From: Bradyrhizobium sp. JYMT SZCCT0180
GTDB taxonomy: Bacteria > Pseudomonadota > Alphaproteobacteria > Rhizobiales > Xanthobacteraceae
Direction of reading: 5' to 3'
Assembly: GCF_018130165.1 (NCBI RefSeq)
Contig: NZ_JAFCLZ010000003.1
Coordinates: forward strand, 310,001 to 374,000
Length of the DNA stretch: 64,000 nt
The notes below the pieces were generated by a model. It was given only the letters and a program-made list of their open reading frames with translations. It made no database searches and was not told where the DNA came from. Positions within the stretch are counted from its first letter, which is position 1. Each line of letters begins with the position of its first letter. Below are positions 8,970-18,492 of the stretch, piece after piece. A program made the translations under genes and the position numbers.

Positions 8970-10253
8970 TTAGCGGCTGCCGCCGGCGCGCAGCTTGTTG
9001 ATGATCGGCATGATCGGCGCCAGCAGCGAACCGCGTGATCTCTTGGTCACGGCGTGACCCGTCAGGCGTTGCGCCATCTGCAGGAACATCGTGGTGGTGC
9101 GATGACCGGCGGAGATTTGCTGGATCATCTGGCCGTTATTGGCCGCCATGCCGAACATCTTTGAATCGAACGGGATGGTCGCAATGGGCTGGCTCTCGAT
9201 CGCCTTGGCGAACTCGCGCGGGGTGATCTCCGGGCGCTTGTGCATCCCGACCTGGTTGAGGCAATAGAGCGGCGGCCGATCGTTGGGCCGGGCTGCCTTG
9301 AGCACGTTCAACATGTTCTTGGCATTGCGCATGTTGGCGAGATCAGGCTCGGCAACGATCAGAATATCGTCCGCGCCGACCAGCGCGCGCTTGGTCCACG
9401 CCGACCATTGATGCGGGACATCGAGCACGATGCAGGGAGTGGTCATGCGCAGCGTGTCGAAGATCGCATCGAAGGCATCTGCGCCGAAATCGTAGACCTG
9501 TTCGAGCGTCGCGGGGGCCGCCAGCAGGCTAAGACGGTCGGAGCATTTCGCGAGCAGGCGCTCCATCAGCGCGCTGTCGGGCCGATCCTGCTGGAACAGC
9601 GCGTTGGCGATGCCCTGTATTGGGTCCTGGTTGTAGTCGAGGCCGGCGGTGCCGAACGCCAGATCGAGGTCGATCACGACGGAATCCAGCGCCAGGTCGC
9701 GTGCGATCGCCCAGGCCACATTGTGCGCCACCGTGGATGAGCCGACGCCGCCCTTGGCGCCGACGACGGCAACGATCCGGCCGACCGAAACGGCTTCGGA
9801 CGAGGAAAACAGACTGCAGATCGCGCGCACAACATCGAGGGTTTCGACCGGCCCGACCACGTAGTCGCTGACGCCGCGCCGCACCAGTTCGCGATAGGGC
9901 GTGACATCGGTGGCGCTGCCGATCACGACGACCCTTGTGCCGGCGTCGCAGACGGTGGCGAGTTCGTCGAGGCCGTCGAGCATGTCGCTGGAGCCTTCGG
10001 TTTCCAGCATGATCACGTTTGGCGTCGGCGCCTTGTGATAGGCATCGATGGCGGCGGCGATGCCGCCCATATGAACGGACAGATTGACCTTGCCGAGGCG
10101 ACGGTCTTCGCTGGCCGACCGAACCGTTGCGGCAGTCGCAACCGTCGCGCAAAACGCCTGCACCGACACGCGCGGCGCCGGCGAAATGTATTCATCGGCG
10201 GGCGGCGTAAGGCCGTGCTCTTCTTCGGAGTCTTTTCGGGAGCGGCTGATCAT
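8970..10253 (-). CDS. cpaE: CpaE/TadZ-type pilus localisation ATPase (Tad1)
   Basis: 427 aa. The N-terminal ~150 residues form an atypical receiver-like domain (NVIMLETEG, RVVVIGSATD). A MinD/ParA-type ATPase domain follows, with a deviant Walker A, AKGGVGSST: the first signature Lys is kept but the usual GKT is SST. Further sequence includes VVIDLDLAFG. CpaE/TadZ positions the Tad machine at the pole. Start codon overlaps the end of cpaD by 4 bp. Confidence 0.9.
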   Translation of the reverse strand: MISRSRKDSEEEHGLTPPADEYISPAPRVSVQAFCATVATAATVRSASEDRRLGKVNLSVHMGGIAAAIDAYHKAPTPNVIMLETEGSSDMLDGLDELATVCDAGTRVVVIGSATDVTPYRELVRRGVSDYVVGPVETLDVVRAICSLFSSSEAVSVGRIVAVVGAKGGVGSSTVAHNVAWAIARDLALDSVVIDLDLAFGTAGLDYNQDPIQGIANALFQQDRPDSALMERLLAKCSDRLSLLAAPATLEQVYDFGADAFDAIFDTLRMTTPCIVLDVPHQWSAWTKRALVGADDILIVAEPDLANMRNAKNMLNVLKAARPNDRPPLYCLNQVGMHKRPEITPREFAKAIESQPIATIPFDSKMFGMAANNGQMIQQISAGHRTTTMFLQMAQRLTGHAVTKRSRGSLLAPIMPIINKLRAGGSR

Positions 10254-10987
10254 TTACCTGTATCGCTCAGTTTGGCTTTGTCGGATTCGGGATAGGTGGT
10301 CGTGGTCGATACACCCTTGCGGTATTTGTCGAAGGCCGCGTTGCGCCGCATCGTGTAGGCCGGGGTTTCGGGCCGCGGCTGCTCGAGGTCCGCCGGGTTG
10401 TCGATCATGGCGGCGAGGTTGCGTTGGGTGGCGCAACCAAAATTATGGTACGGCCGGTTTTCATTGTAACCGGTGTCGTAGATGTTCGGCCCGAGGTCCT
10501 CCGGCCACAGGCCGCAGGGGCCGGCTACGGCGGAGATCTTCGGATAGATCAGCTTGATGGTCGGAAGCGTTTGTGGGCTATCCGGTTGATAATGACGCAG
10601 CCTGATCGCGCTTGACGGCACGCCGCCTGCGGCCAGCATCGCGCGGATTTCCTGGTACGTTGCCTCGGCCGCGCGGGCATTGGCGGTGTTGACCGGCACG
10701 TCGGCGATGATCGCGCCGGTACCTTCGCGGGCCCAGGTCTGGGCCAGCCCCATGACGTCGTTGCGTTGCGGGGCCGAGAGGCCGCCACGGCCTTGCCCGA
10801 CGAAAATGACGATCGAGCGGTTACCTTCCTGAACGGCGATCGGATGCCGCTGGCGGTAATCGGTGGGAACGGTCGCAGTCACGATCTCGCCGGTCTGCTG
10901 GCAGGCCCCCAGCGCAGCGGACAGGCCGAGCAGCGCGCCGAGCAGTCGCCAGCCGTGACCGCGATCGACCTTCGTTTGGGTTGTCAT
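10250..10987 (-). CDS. cpaD: CpaD-family pilus assembly lipoprotein (Tad1)
   Basis: 245 aa with an N-terminal signal and lipobox (LGAC). The body matches the CpaD family: PTDYRQRHPIAV near the N-terminus and FGCATQRNLAAMIDNPADL near the C-terminus. CpaD is an outer-membrane lipoprotein of the Tad secretion channel. It lies between cpaC and cpaE, the usual order. It is the only CpaD I can recognise in the window, the Tad2 locus lacking one. Confidence 0.92.
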   Translation of the reverse strand: MTTQTKVDRGHGWRLLGALLGLSAALGACQQTGEIVTATVPTDYRQRHPIAVQEGNRSIVIFVGQGRGGLSAPQRNDVMGLAQTWAREGTGAIIADVPVNTANARAAEATYQEIRAMLAAGGVPSSAIRLRHYQPDSPQTLPTIKLIYPKISAVAGPCGLWPEDLGPNIYDTGYNENRPYHNFGCATQRNLAAMIDNPADLEQPRPETPAYTMRRNAAFDKYRKGVSTTTTYPESDKAKLSDTGK

Positions 10988-11025
10988 CGTTCTGTCCTCA
11001 TCCCCGTCCGTGGAGCCGTGCCGTC

Positions 11026-12522
11026 TCAGTCAATGATGAAGCCGAAATTGCCCTCATAGGCGCCGACCGGCCCGACGCGGGCGGCAAGGCCATAGATCCG
11101 GTTGATGCGGGCCAGCAGCGTCGATTGGGAATCGGACGCCGGTGCAAACCCGTCGTCCGGGCGTGACAATTCTTTCTGGGCAACCGCGCGGACCACATAG
11201 GGCGTGACGAGAACCATCAATTCGGTCTCGTTGTTGACGAAGTCCTGGCTGCGGAAGAGGGCGCCGAGTATCGGGATCTGGTTCGCACCCGGCAATCCGT
11301 TGACCGCCTGCTTGGTCTGCTGCTGGATCAGGCCGGCCATTGCCATCGAACCGCCGGAGGGGATTTCCAGCGTGGTCTCGGCGCGGCGGGTCCTGATCGA
11401 GGGGATTGTCAGCGCAGTGCCGTTCTGGTTGAGGGTAATGGCCTGGTCGGTCGACAGTTCGGAGACTTCGGTCATCACCCTCAGGCTGATGCGTCCTTCG
11501 CTCAGCACGACAGGTGTGAAGTTGAGCGAGATGCCGAATTTCTTGTACAGGATCTGGGTCGTACAGACGCGCGTGATGGGATCGCAGGAATAACCGGCGG
11601 GGATCGGGAATTCGCCGCCGGCGATGAAGGTCGCGGACTCGCCGGATATCGCCGTCAGGTTCGGTTCTGCCAGCGTGCGGACCACGCCGGCGGATTCCAT
11701 CGCGCGCATGGTCGCGGTGACCGTCGGCAGCCCCTTGAGGATGCTCGAGGCGGCGAGGCCATTGTCAGCCACCAGCGGACGGCCGTAGGCGGTGAAGGGA
11801 TTGTTGTTGTTGAAGTTCACGACCGCGGTGCCGTAATTCATGCTGGCACTGAGATCGACGCCCATCTGCTTTATGATGTCGCGTCGCACTTCGGAAACGT
11901 TGACCTTCAGCATCACCTGGTCGCGGCCGCGGACCGCGATGGAATTGACGACCTTGTCGGCACCGCCGACCAGCCGCGCGGCGAGGTCGCCGGCCTGCTG
12001 GGCCTCGATCGGGCTCGATACCGAGCCGGTCAGGATGACGCCTTCGCCGACGCCTTCGATATTGATCCCCGGTAGCGTTTGCCGGAGCGCCGCCCGCACA
12101 CCGTTGAGGTCGCGCTTGACCGCGATGTCGTAGGAGCCGACCTGCTGGCCGTCGGCATCGAAGAACACCACGTTGGTCTGGCCGACCGCAGCGCCGATGA
12201 TATAGGCGCGCTGCGCCGAACGAATGACGGCGTTGGCGATCTTGGGATCGGCGACAAGTACATCCTTCACGTCGCGCGGCAGGTCGACTACCACGGACTT
12301 GCCGACCCCGAGGGAGAGGAAGCGTTGCTTGACCGGGCCCATCGCAGAAGTCGTCACCGGATCGTTGCCCGAATCCCTGGACAGCTCCCTGGCCAGATCC
12401 CTGTCGAGCTCGGCCGCCACGACAGATGCCAACGGGCTGAACGCCAGCGTGGCGATGGCCGAAAACAACAAGGCCCCGACCGCAGCCGTTCGCATCGCTG
12501 ACTGATTACCCCCGAACTTCAT
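11026..12522 (-). CDS. cpaC: CpaC/RcpA secretin (Tad1)
   Basis: 498 aa from the ATG at 12522; a much longer open frame upstream overlaps cpaB' and is rejected. Signal peptide, then the Tad-secretin N-terminal domain (LGVGKSVVVDLPRDVKDV), a BON-like segment, and the C-terminal secretin domain ending with IPILGALFRSQDF and LMVLVTPYVV. It forms the outer-membrane pore for the Flp pilus. A Cys pair (YSCDPITRVC) sits in the secretin domain. The reading frame looks intact, in contrast to the adjoining cpaB'. Confidence 0.93.
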   Translation of the reverse strand: MKFGGNQSAMRTAAVGALLFSAIATLAFSPLASVVAAELDRDLARELSRDSGNDPVTTSAMGPVKQRFLSLGVGKSVVVDLPRDVKDVLVADPKIANAVIRSAQRAYIIGAAVGQTNVVFFDADGQQVGSYDIAVKRDLNGVRAALRQTLPGINIEGVGEGVILTGSVSSPIEAQQAGDLAARLVGGADKVVNSIAVRGRDQVMLKVNVSEVRRDIIKQMGVDLSASMNYGTAVVNFNNNNPFTAYGRPLVADNGLAASSILKGLPTVTATMRAMESAGVVRTLAEPNLTAISGESATFIAGGEFPIPAGYSCDPITRVCTTQILYKKFGISLNFTPVVLSEGRISLRVMTEVSELSTDQAITLNQNGTALTIPSIRTRRAETTLEIPSGGSMAMAGLIQQQTKQAVNGLPGANQIPILGALFRSQDFVNNETELMVLVTPYVVRAVAQKELSRPDDGFAPASDSQSTLLARINRIYGLAARVGPVGAYEGNFGFIID

Positions 12523-12539
12523 TCCCCGCGTCCTTTCGG

Positions 12540-12989
12540 TCACTTCTGTGCCGTCGATTGGCTCGCAATGCCGTAGCGAACCACGTTGTTGCTTGAGCCC
12601 CGCTTCGGGGCCTGGTCGTCGGATCCACCCACGACCAAGTTGACGTCGGTGATGCTGCGCAGCGACGGCGTGCCGGCCTTGCCGACCAGCGCGTTCATGC
12701 CCTCTTTGTCCTTGGGGGCATGGACGATCGCCAGCATGCGGATGTTGGTCGGGATGATTTCCGAATTGATGATTTCGGGACCGCCGCGGTCCGGGCCTTT
12801 CTCGCGCCGGGAAAGGATCACCTTGACCCGGTTGTTCGGCAGGCTTTTGCCGACCAGAATCTCCGCGGTCGGCAGCTGCGCGACCGGCTCGGCAGCGGCG
12901 GAGTTCTCGCCCCATCCGCGGCCGAGATAGGCCGCAACACCGCCCGCACTGAGAGCGATGGCTGGAACTAAGATACGTGCAGCATTCAT
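12540..12989 (-). CDS. cpaB: CpaB/RcpC remnant with two internal in-frame deletions (Tad1)
   Basis: 149 aa, about half the usual CpaB length (roughly 260-300). The N-terminal membrane anchor (MNAARILVPAIALSAGGVAA) and the C-terminus are clearly CpaB. The sequence then jumps from ILVGKS straight to LPNNRVKVILSRREK, skipping the SAF domain and the segment after it. A second jump, VGKAGTPSLRSI, drops the LxLxPxQ...L region that is present in the intact Tad2 CpaB (SLQLAPDQVKKV). The frame stays open, so it may still be translated, but it lacks the domain that defines the family. It is probably a decaying gene. It sits 17 bp upstream of cpaC. Confidence 0.85.
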   Translation of the reverse strand: MNAARILVPAIALSAGGVAAYLGRGWGENSAAAEPVAQLPTAEILVGKSLPNNRVKVILSRREKGPDRGGPEIINSEIIPTNIRMLAIVHAPKDKEGMNALVGKAGTPSLRSITDVNLVVGGSDDQAPKRGSSNNVVRYGIASQSTAQK

Positions 12990-13850
12990 ACGCTTTACTG
13001 TCTACTCTTACGCCGGGCGCCATCATCCGCATGGCATCAATGGCCGTCCCACCCGCCATGACTAACGGGGCAATGGTATAAGGGAACTTGAGGGGTCAAT
13101 GATTTGGAGGCCAGAACGGCGGCATTCGCCGTCATGGTGAACGTGCGGTTAGTGTCCGTGCCTGCAAAATACGGGTTTCTACGGATGAGGTCGCCGCGCC
13201 TCACGCCGTCATCGGTCGCTGTGCAACAGCAGATCGCGAGATGGTTTGGAGAAGTCGCGGGGCTGGCCAACGGCCTGCAACACCGCGAAGCTGCCGTCGC
13301 GATCGGCCTTGAGGTCATCGACATTCACGGGCCCGATGGGAAGCCGCAGCCTCAGGCTGCCTGCCGCCGATTTGGTCGCGGTGCAATAAACTCGCGCACT
13401 CGCGCGGAATGACCAGACTTTCGTAGTGCTCCAGGGCCTTGGCGTCGCGGCCTGAGGTGACTGGTCTGGTTGGGGTTTTTTCGGGTTGGACGGTCTGACG
13501 TTCGAAAAACTCAGGCGTTCGCGCCATCAAAGACGTTTTGCCGCAGCCACGACAGATCGCCAAAACACCGCCGGACGGTGGGGGCGGGGTCGGTTTAGTT
13601 ACTCACAGAATGCAGAAGTCGGCCGTCAACCCCTTGACCCGGCTCGCCAGTCGGATTGTGATACGGCACAACTACCAGTCGCCGCACGTTGAGGGGCCTG
13701 CCGCGACCTACGATCCCTGTCCGACCGTATTGCGTGTCAAACTGCCGGGTCAGATTGGCGCTTTTTTCGGTGGGGGATCATCGGGTTGGCCCAACTGCGT
13801 TCGAGGACGACAAGCCAACGTTCCCGCACGACCCCTGAAAGGCCTTGCCC
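12990..13850. other. 860-bp gap without a confident gene
   Basis: Between cpaB' and aapJ. In complete tad loci this side usually carries flp and cpaA; neither is visible. Minus-strand frames at 13315-13563 and 13209-13520 are open but lack a credible start and ribosome site, and I recognise no family. The right end must hold the aapJ promoter. Confidence 0.5.
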
Positions 13851-14867
13851 ATGAAACGCGTATCCCTGGTTCTCACCCTTGCCGTTGCCGCCGGCCTTTC
13901 GGCCCAGGCCGCCTCGGCGCAAACCCTCAAAACGGTCAAGGACCGTGGCATGCTTTCCTGCGGCGTCAGCCAGGGATTGCCGGGGTTCTCGTCTCCGGAC
14001 GACAAGGGCAACTGGACCGGGCTGGATGTTGATATTTGCCGAGCGATCGCAGCTGCGGTCTTCAACGATCCGAGCAAGATCAAGTTCGTGCCGTTGTCGG
14101 CCAAGGATCGCTTCACCGCGCTGCAGTCCGGCGAAATCGACGTGCTGTCGCGCAACACCACCTGGACGCTGTCGCGCGATACTTCGCTTGGCGCCAATTT
14201 CACCGGCGTGACCTATTACGACGGCCAGGGCTTCATGGTGAAGAAGGCGCTGAAGGTGAATTCAGCGCTGGAATTGAACAGCGCGTCGGTCTGCGTGCAG
14301 CAAGGCACGACCACCGAGCAAAATCTCGCCGACTACTTCAAGGGCAACAACATGAAGTACGAGGTGATCGCATTCGGCACCAACGACGAGGCCGTCAAGG
14401 CCTATGAGTCCGGACGCTGTGACGTCTTCACGACAGACGTGTCCGGCCTTTACGCCGATCGTTTGAAACTCGCGAACCCGGCCGATCATGTGGTTCTGCC
14501 GGAAGTGATTTCGAAAGAGCCGCTCGGCCCGATGGTGCGCCATGGCGACGACCAGTGGTTCGATATCGTGAAATGGACGCTCTACGCGATGATCACTGCG
14601 GAAGAGCTCGGCATTACCCAGAAGAACGCCGACGAGATGGCGAAATCGGACAAGCCGGAGATGAAGCGGGTATTCGGCACCGACGGCAATCTTGGCGAAC
14701 AGCTCGGGCTTACCAAGGACTGGGTCTCGCGGATCGTGAAGGCGGTCGGCAATTACGGCGAATCCTTCGAGCGCAACGTCGGCGCCGGCTCCAAGCTTGG
14801 CATTGCCCGCGGCATCAACGCGCTTTGGAGCAAGGGGGGTATCCAGTACGCGCCGCCGATCCGCTGA
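13851..14867 (+). CDS. aapJ: General L-amino acid ABC transporter, periplasmic binding protein
   Basis: 338 aa from the ATG at 13851 (a TTG lies 6 bp upstream). A Sec signal peptide ends at AQAASAQ, then the class 3 solute-binding domain: VKDRGMLSCGVSQGLPGFS, LDVDICRAIAAAVF, IDVLSRNTTWTLSRD. The long AapJ/BztA-type C-terminal region (NYGESFERNVG) is present. It binds a broad range of L-amino acids, including Glu and Asp, in rhizobia. First gene of aapJQMP, 22 bp before aapQ. Confidence 0.95.
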   Translation: MKRVSLVLTLAVAAGLSAQAASAQTLKTVKDRGMLSCGVSQGLPGFSSPDDKGNWTGLDVDICRAIAAAVFNDPSKIKFVPLSAKDRFTALQSGEIDVLSRNTTWTLSRDTSLGANFTGVTYYDGQGFMVKKALKVNSALELNSASVCVQQGTTTEQNLADYFKGNNMKYEVIAFGTNDEAVKAYESGRCDVFTTDVSGLYADRLKLANPADHVVLPEVISKEPLGPMVRHGDDQWFDIVKWTLYAMITAEELGITQKNADEMAKSDKPEMKRVFGTDGNLGEQLGLTKDWVSRIVKAVGNYGESFERNVGAGSKLGIARGINALWSKGGIQYAPPIR

Positions 14868-14889
14868 TCGCCAGCGGAGGGCTGCGGCG

Positions 14890-16092
14890 ATGGCCATCGA
14901 ACCCCGAAAACCACCGTCGCAGTTGCTCCCAAAACTGCAGAGGGCGCTTGGTGGCAGCGCGGGCTGGAGCGGTTTTGTCATCCAGCTCGTGTTCGTCGCC
15001 GCCCTGGCCTGGATCGCCTACGAGATCGTCGCCAATGCCCGCGCCAATCTGCAGGCGCAGCGGATCACCGCGGGCTTCGGCTTCATGGTCAACACGGCAG
15101 GTTTTGACGTCAGTCAGAACCTGATTGCGTATTCGGGGTCCGACAATTACATCCGCGTCTTCCTGGTCGGCCTGCTCAATACGCTGCTGGTCTCGGTGAT
15201 CGGAATCTTCTTCGCCACCGTGATTGGTTTCCTGGTGGCGCTCGGCCGCCTGTCGCCGAACTGGCTGCTGTCGCGCATCGCCGGCGGCTATGTCGAGCTG
15301 ATCCGCAACCTGCCGCTGCTGTTCCAGATCCTGTTCTGGTATCTGGCGGTGCTCGCTGCGCTGCCCAATCCCAGGCAGAGCATCTCGGTGCTCGACACGT
15401 TCTTTCTCAGTAATCGCGGCTTGGTCATCCCCAAGCCGATCGGCGAGCCGGGTTTCGAACCGTTCGTCATCGCGTTGCTGATCGCGATCGTCGTTGCGAT
15501 CGCGTTGTGGCGCTATTCCCGGCGTCTGCTGTTCGAGAGCGGCAAGGTGATCAAGGTCTGGCCCTATGCGCTGGGCCTGGTGATCGTTCTTCCGCTCCTC
15601 GCGACGCAAATCTTCGGCGCGCCCGTAAAGTTTGAAATACCGGCCCTGAAGGGCTTCAACTTTTCCGGTGGCTCACGGGTCATTCCGGAATTCGTCGCCC
15701 TGACACTGGCGCTGTCGACCTACACCGCCGCCTTCATCGCCGAGATCGTGCGCGCCGGTATCTTGTCCGTTCACAAGGGACAGATGGAAGCCGGCTCCTC
15801 GCTCGGGCTGCAGCGCGGCTCGGTGCTGCGGCTGATCGTGATCCCGCAGGCCTTGCGCGTGATCCTGCCGCCGCTGACCAACCAGTATTTGAACTTGACC
15901 AAGAACTCCACGCTGGCGGTGGCGATCGGCTATCCGGACCTGGTCTCGGTGTTTGCCGGCACCACGCTGAGCCAGACCGGGCAGGCGATCGAAATCATCG
16001 GCATCACCATGGGCGTCTACCTCGTGATCTCGCTGGTCACGAGCGCGATCATGAGTTTCTACGGATGGCGTATCGGCCGGAGTATGGGGTGA
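14890..16092 (+). CDS. aapQ: General L-amino acid ABC transporter permease AapQ
   Basis: 400 aa from the ATG at 14890. An inner-membrane permease of the HisM/GltJ type with the long central insertion typical of AapQ/BztB. The EAA loop that contacts the ATPase is at EAGSSLGLQRGSVLRLIVIP. About eight hydrophobic segments. Its TGA overlaps the aapM ATG by one base (TGATG), indicating translational coupling. It forms a heterodimer with AapM. Confidence 0.94.
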   Translation: MAIEPRKPPSQLLPKLQRALGGSAGWSGFVIQLVFVAALAWIAYEIVANARANLQAQRITAGFGFMVNTAGFDVSQNLIAYSGSDNYIRVFLVGLLNTLLVSVIGIFFATVIGFLVALGRLSPNWLLSRIAGGYVELIRNLPLLFQILFWYLAVLAALPNPRQSISVLDTFFLSNRGLVIPKPIGEPGFEPFVIALLIAIVVAIALWRYSRRLLFESGKVIKVWPYALGLVIVLPLLATQIFGAPVKFEIPALKGFNFSGGSRVIPEFVALTLALSTYTAAFIAEIVRAGILSVHKGQMEAGSSLGLQRGSVLRLIVIPQALRVILPPLTNQYLNLTKNSTLAVAIGYPDLVSVFAGTTLSQTGQAIEIIGITMGVYLVISLVTSAIMSFYGWRIGRSMG

Positions 16093-17615
16093 TGAGCGAG
16101 ACCACACCATCCGTTTTCGTGCGCGGCGAACTCGTCGGCGAGCGTCCGGCACCGATCAAGACCACCGGCTTTATCGGCTTCCTGCGCACGCGGCTGTTCA
16201 ATTCGCCGACCAACATCCTGATCACCATCGTCAGCGCGCTGCTGCTCTGGTTCATCGCCGTGCCCGCGCTGAGATTCGTGCTGATCGATGCGGTCTGGAC
16301 CGGCAACGACCGCACCGCGTGCCTCGCCAAGAACGCCGGAGACGTGGTTGGCGCCTGCTGGCCGTTCATTCAGGCGAAAATCGGTCAGTTCATCTACGGC
16401 TTCTATCCGGAGCCGGAGCGCTGGCGGGTCAATCTGGTCTTCCTCATGGCCGCGATCCTGCTGTTGCCGCTGCTGATTCCAAAGGCGCCGGCCAAGGGCC
16501 TCAACGCCGGACTGTTCTTCATCGCATTGCCCGTCATCGCGTTCTTCCTGCTGCATGGCGGCGGATTGCGCGGCCTCGGTGTCAGCTGGACCGCCGGGCT
16601 TTTGTCGGGGTTCAACGACAGCATCGGCGACAGCGGGCGCAAGCTGGCGGCTGCGGGCGGGGCGACGGCGGTGATCGGACCGCTGCTTTGGCTGCTCGGT
16701 CAACTGATCGTGCTGCTCTCGACGATGGTTTCGTGGCTGCTGTTGCCGCTGACCTGGCTGCGCGATCAGGTTCAGGCTTTCGGCAGTCCGCTGTGGGCCG
16801 ATTTTGCTTTGACCACCATCATCGTCTGCGCCCTGGTGTTCTGGTTCACTGGCGGCTTGCGCGCGGGCTCCCGTCCGCTGATCACCTGCCTTGCGACCTT
16901 CGCCGGCATTGGCATCGTCATCGCGGTCATGGGACTGGACCGTGGCGGCTTGCCGGTGGTCGATACGCGGCTGTGGGGCGGGTTGCTGGTCACACTGGTG
17001 GTGGCGGTCACCGGCATCGTCGCATCGATGCCGATCGGCGTTGCGCTCGCGCTCGGCCGGCGCTCGTCGATACCGCTGATCCGGATTTTCTCGATCGCCT
17101 TCATCGAGTTCTGGCGCGGCGTTCCGCTGATCACGGTGCTGTTCTTCGCAACCTATATGTTGCCGCTGTTCGTTCCGACCGGGTTCACCATCGACGGATT
17201 GGTGCGCGCCCTGATCGGGATCGCGCTGTTCACCGGCGCCTATCAGGCGGAAAACATCCGGGGCGGCCTGGCGGCGATCCCGCGCGGGCAGGGCGAGGCG
17301 GCAAGCGCGCTCGGCCTGTCTTGGGCCAAGACCACCGGGCTCATCGTGATGCCGCAGGCGTTGCGCCACGTCATCCCGAGCCTCGTCAACAGTTTCATCG
17401 GCCTGTTCAAGGACACCTCGCTGGTTTCGATCGTCGCGCTGTTCGATCTGTTGGGATCGTTGCGCGCGTCGTTTTCCGATCCAAACTGGGCGACGCCGAC
17501 GACACTATTCACCGGCTTTGCGTTCACCGGGATCATTTACTTCATCTTCTGCTTTGGCATGTCGCGCTATTCGCTGTTCGTCGAGAACAGGCTGAACGCG
17601 CATCGCCGCAATTGA
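16092..17615 (+). CDS. aapM: General L-amino acid ABC transporter permease AapM
   Basis: 507 aa from the ATG at 16092. It is longer than AapQ because of extra N-terminal and central hydrophobic segments, as in AapM/BztC proteins. The EAA loop is EAASALGLSWAKTTGLIVMP near the C-terminus. It is the second half of the permease pore. The ATPase gene starts 10 bp after its stop. Confidence 0.94.
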   Translation: MSETTPSVFVRGELVGERPAPIKTTGFIGFLRTRLFNSPTNILITIVSALLLWFIAVPALRFVLIDAVWTGNDRTACLAKNAGDVVGACWPFIQAKIGQFIYGFYPEPERWRVNLVFLMAAILLLPLLIPKAPAKGLNAGLFFIALPVIAFFLLHGGGLRGLGVSWTAGLLSGFNDSIGDSGRKLAAAGGATAVIGPLLWLLGQLIVLLSTMVSWLLLPLTWLRDQVQAFGSPLWADFALTTIIVCALVFWFTGGLRAGSRPLITCLATFAGIGIVIAVMGLDRGGLPVVDTRLWGGLLVTLVVAVTGIVASMPIGVALALGRRSSIPLIRIFSIAFIEFWRGVPLITVLFFATYMLPLFVPTGFTIDGLVRALIGIALFTGAYQAENIRGGLAAIPRGQGEAASALGLSWAKTTGLIVMPQALRHVIPSLVNSFIGLFKDTSLVSIVALFDLLGSLRASFSDPNWATPTTLFTGFAFTGIIYFIFCFGMSRYSLFVENRLNAHRRN

Positions 17616-17625
17616 GTGAACGGGC

Positions 17626-18369
17626 ATGAGCACAGATCAGATCGTCGGCATCAAGGCGCTCAACAAATGGTACGGGGATTTTCACGTCCTGCGTGACATC
17701 AACCTCGGTGTCGCCAAGGGCGAGCGCATCGTCATTTGCGGTCCCTCGGGTTCGGGCAAGTCGACGCTGATCCGCTGCATCAATGCGCTGGAGGAATTCC
17801 AGGAAGGTGAGATCGTCGTCGAGGGCATCGAACTCGGCCCCAATTTGCGGCGTGTCGACGAAGTCAGGCGCGAAGTCGGCATGGTGTTCCAGAGCTTCAA
17901 CCTGTTTCCGCATTTGACCGTGCTGGAGAACTGCACGCTGGCGCCGATCTGGGTGCGCAATATCCCCAAGAAGGACGCCGAGGCGACCGCGATGAAATAT
18001 CTGGAGCGGGTCAAGATCCCGCACCAGGCCAACAAATATCCGGGGCAGATGTCAGGCGGTCAGCAGCAGCGCGTGGCGATCGCCCGCGCGCTGACCATGA
18101 ACCCCAAGGTCATGCTGTTCGACGAGCCGACCTCGGCGCTCGATCCGGAAATGGTCAAGGAAGTGCTCGACACCATGGTCGATCTCGCCAATGAAGGCAT
18201 GACCATGCTGGTCGTCACGCACGAAATGGGATTTGCGCGCGAAGTCGCCAATCGCGTCGTGTTCATGGACGCCGGCCAGGTGATCGAATCCAACACGCCT
18301 CAGGAATTCTTTGCTAACCCGCAGCATGCGCGGACGAAGCTGTTCCTCAGCCAGATCTTGCGGCATTAG
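17626..18369 (+). CDS. aapP: General L-amino acid ABC transporter ATP-binding protein
   Basis: 247 aa with all ABC ATPase motifs: Walker [11 protein letters not shown]-loop [11 protein letters not shown], signature MSGGQQQR, Walker [13 protein letters not shown] and the switch His in VVTHEMGFA. It energises import of amino acids bound by AapJ. Last gene of the operon. A palindromic repeat element follows within 15 bp. Confidence 0.96.
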   Translation: MSTDQIVGIKALNKWYGDFHVLRDINLGVAKGERIVICGPSGSGKSTLIRCINALEEFQEGEIVVEGIELGPNLRRVDEVRREVGMVFQSFNLFPHLTVLENCTLAPIWVRNIPKKDAEATAMKYLERVKIPHQANKYPGQMSGGQQQRVAIARALTMNPKVMLFDEPTSALDPEMVKEVLDTMVDLANEGMTMLVVTHEMGFAREVANRVVFMDAGQVIESNTPQEFFANPQHARTKLFLSQILRH

Positions 18370-18382
18370 CCGAACCCAGCGA

Positions 18383-18475
18383 CCTCATCCTGAGGAGGCG
18401 CAAAGCGCCGTCTCGAAGGATGGGCCACGGGCCTCATGGTTCGAGACGCGCGAAACCGCGCTCCTCACCATGAGG
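18383..18475. repeat. Imperfect palindromic interspersed repeat
   Basis: About 93 bp that folds on itself: CCTCATCCTGAGGAG at the left pairs with CTCCTCACCATGAGG at the right apart from the two central bases, and inside it CGTCTCGAA pairs with TTCGAGACG. I recognise this as resembling an intergenic element repeated many times in Bradyrhizobium genomes, from memory rather than search. It lies between aapP and the 3' end of cysK and could act as a bidirectional terminator. Confidence 0.7.
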
Positions 18476-18492
18476 GTTTGGCATCTGCCGCC

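Noticed and set aside
13104-13563. Open frames on both strands upstream of aapJ
   Set aside because: No start codon with a ribosome site and no recognisable motif; long open frames are expected by chance at this GC content.
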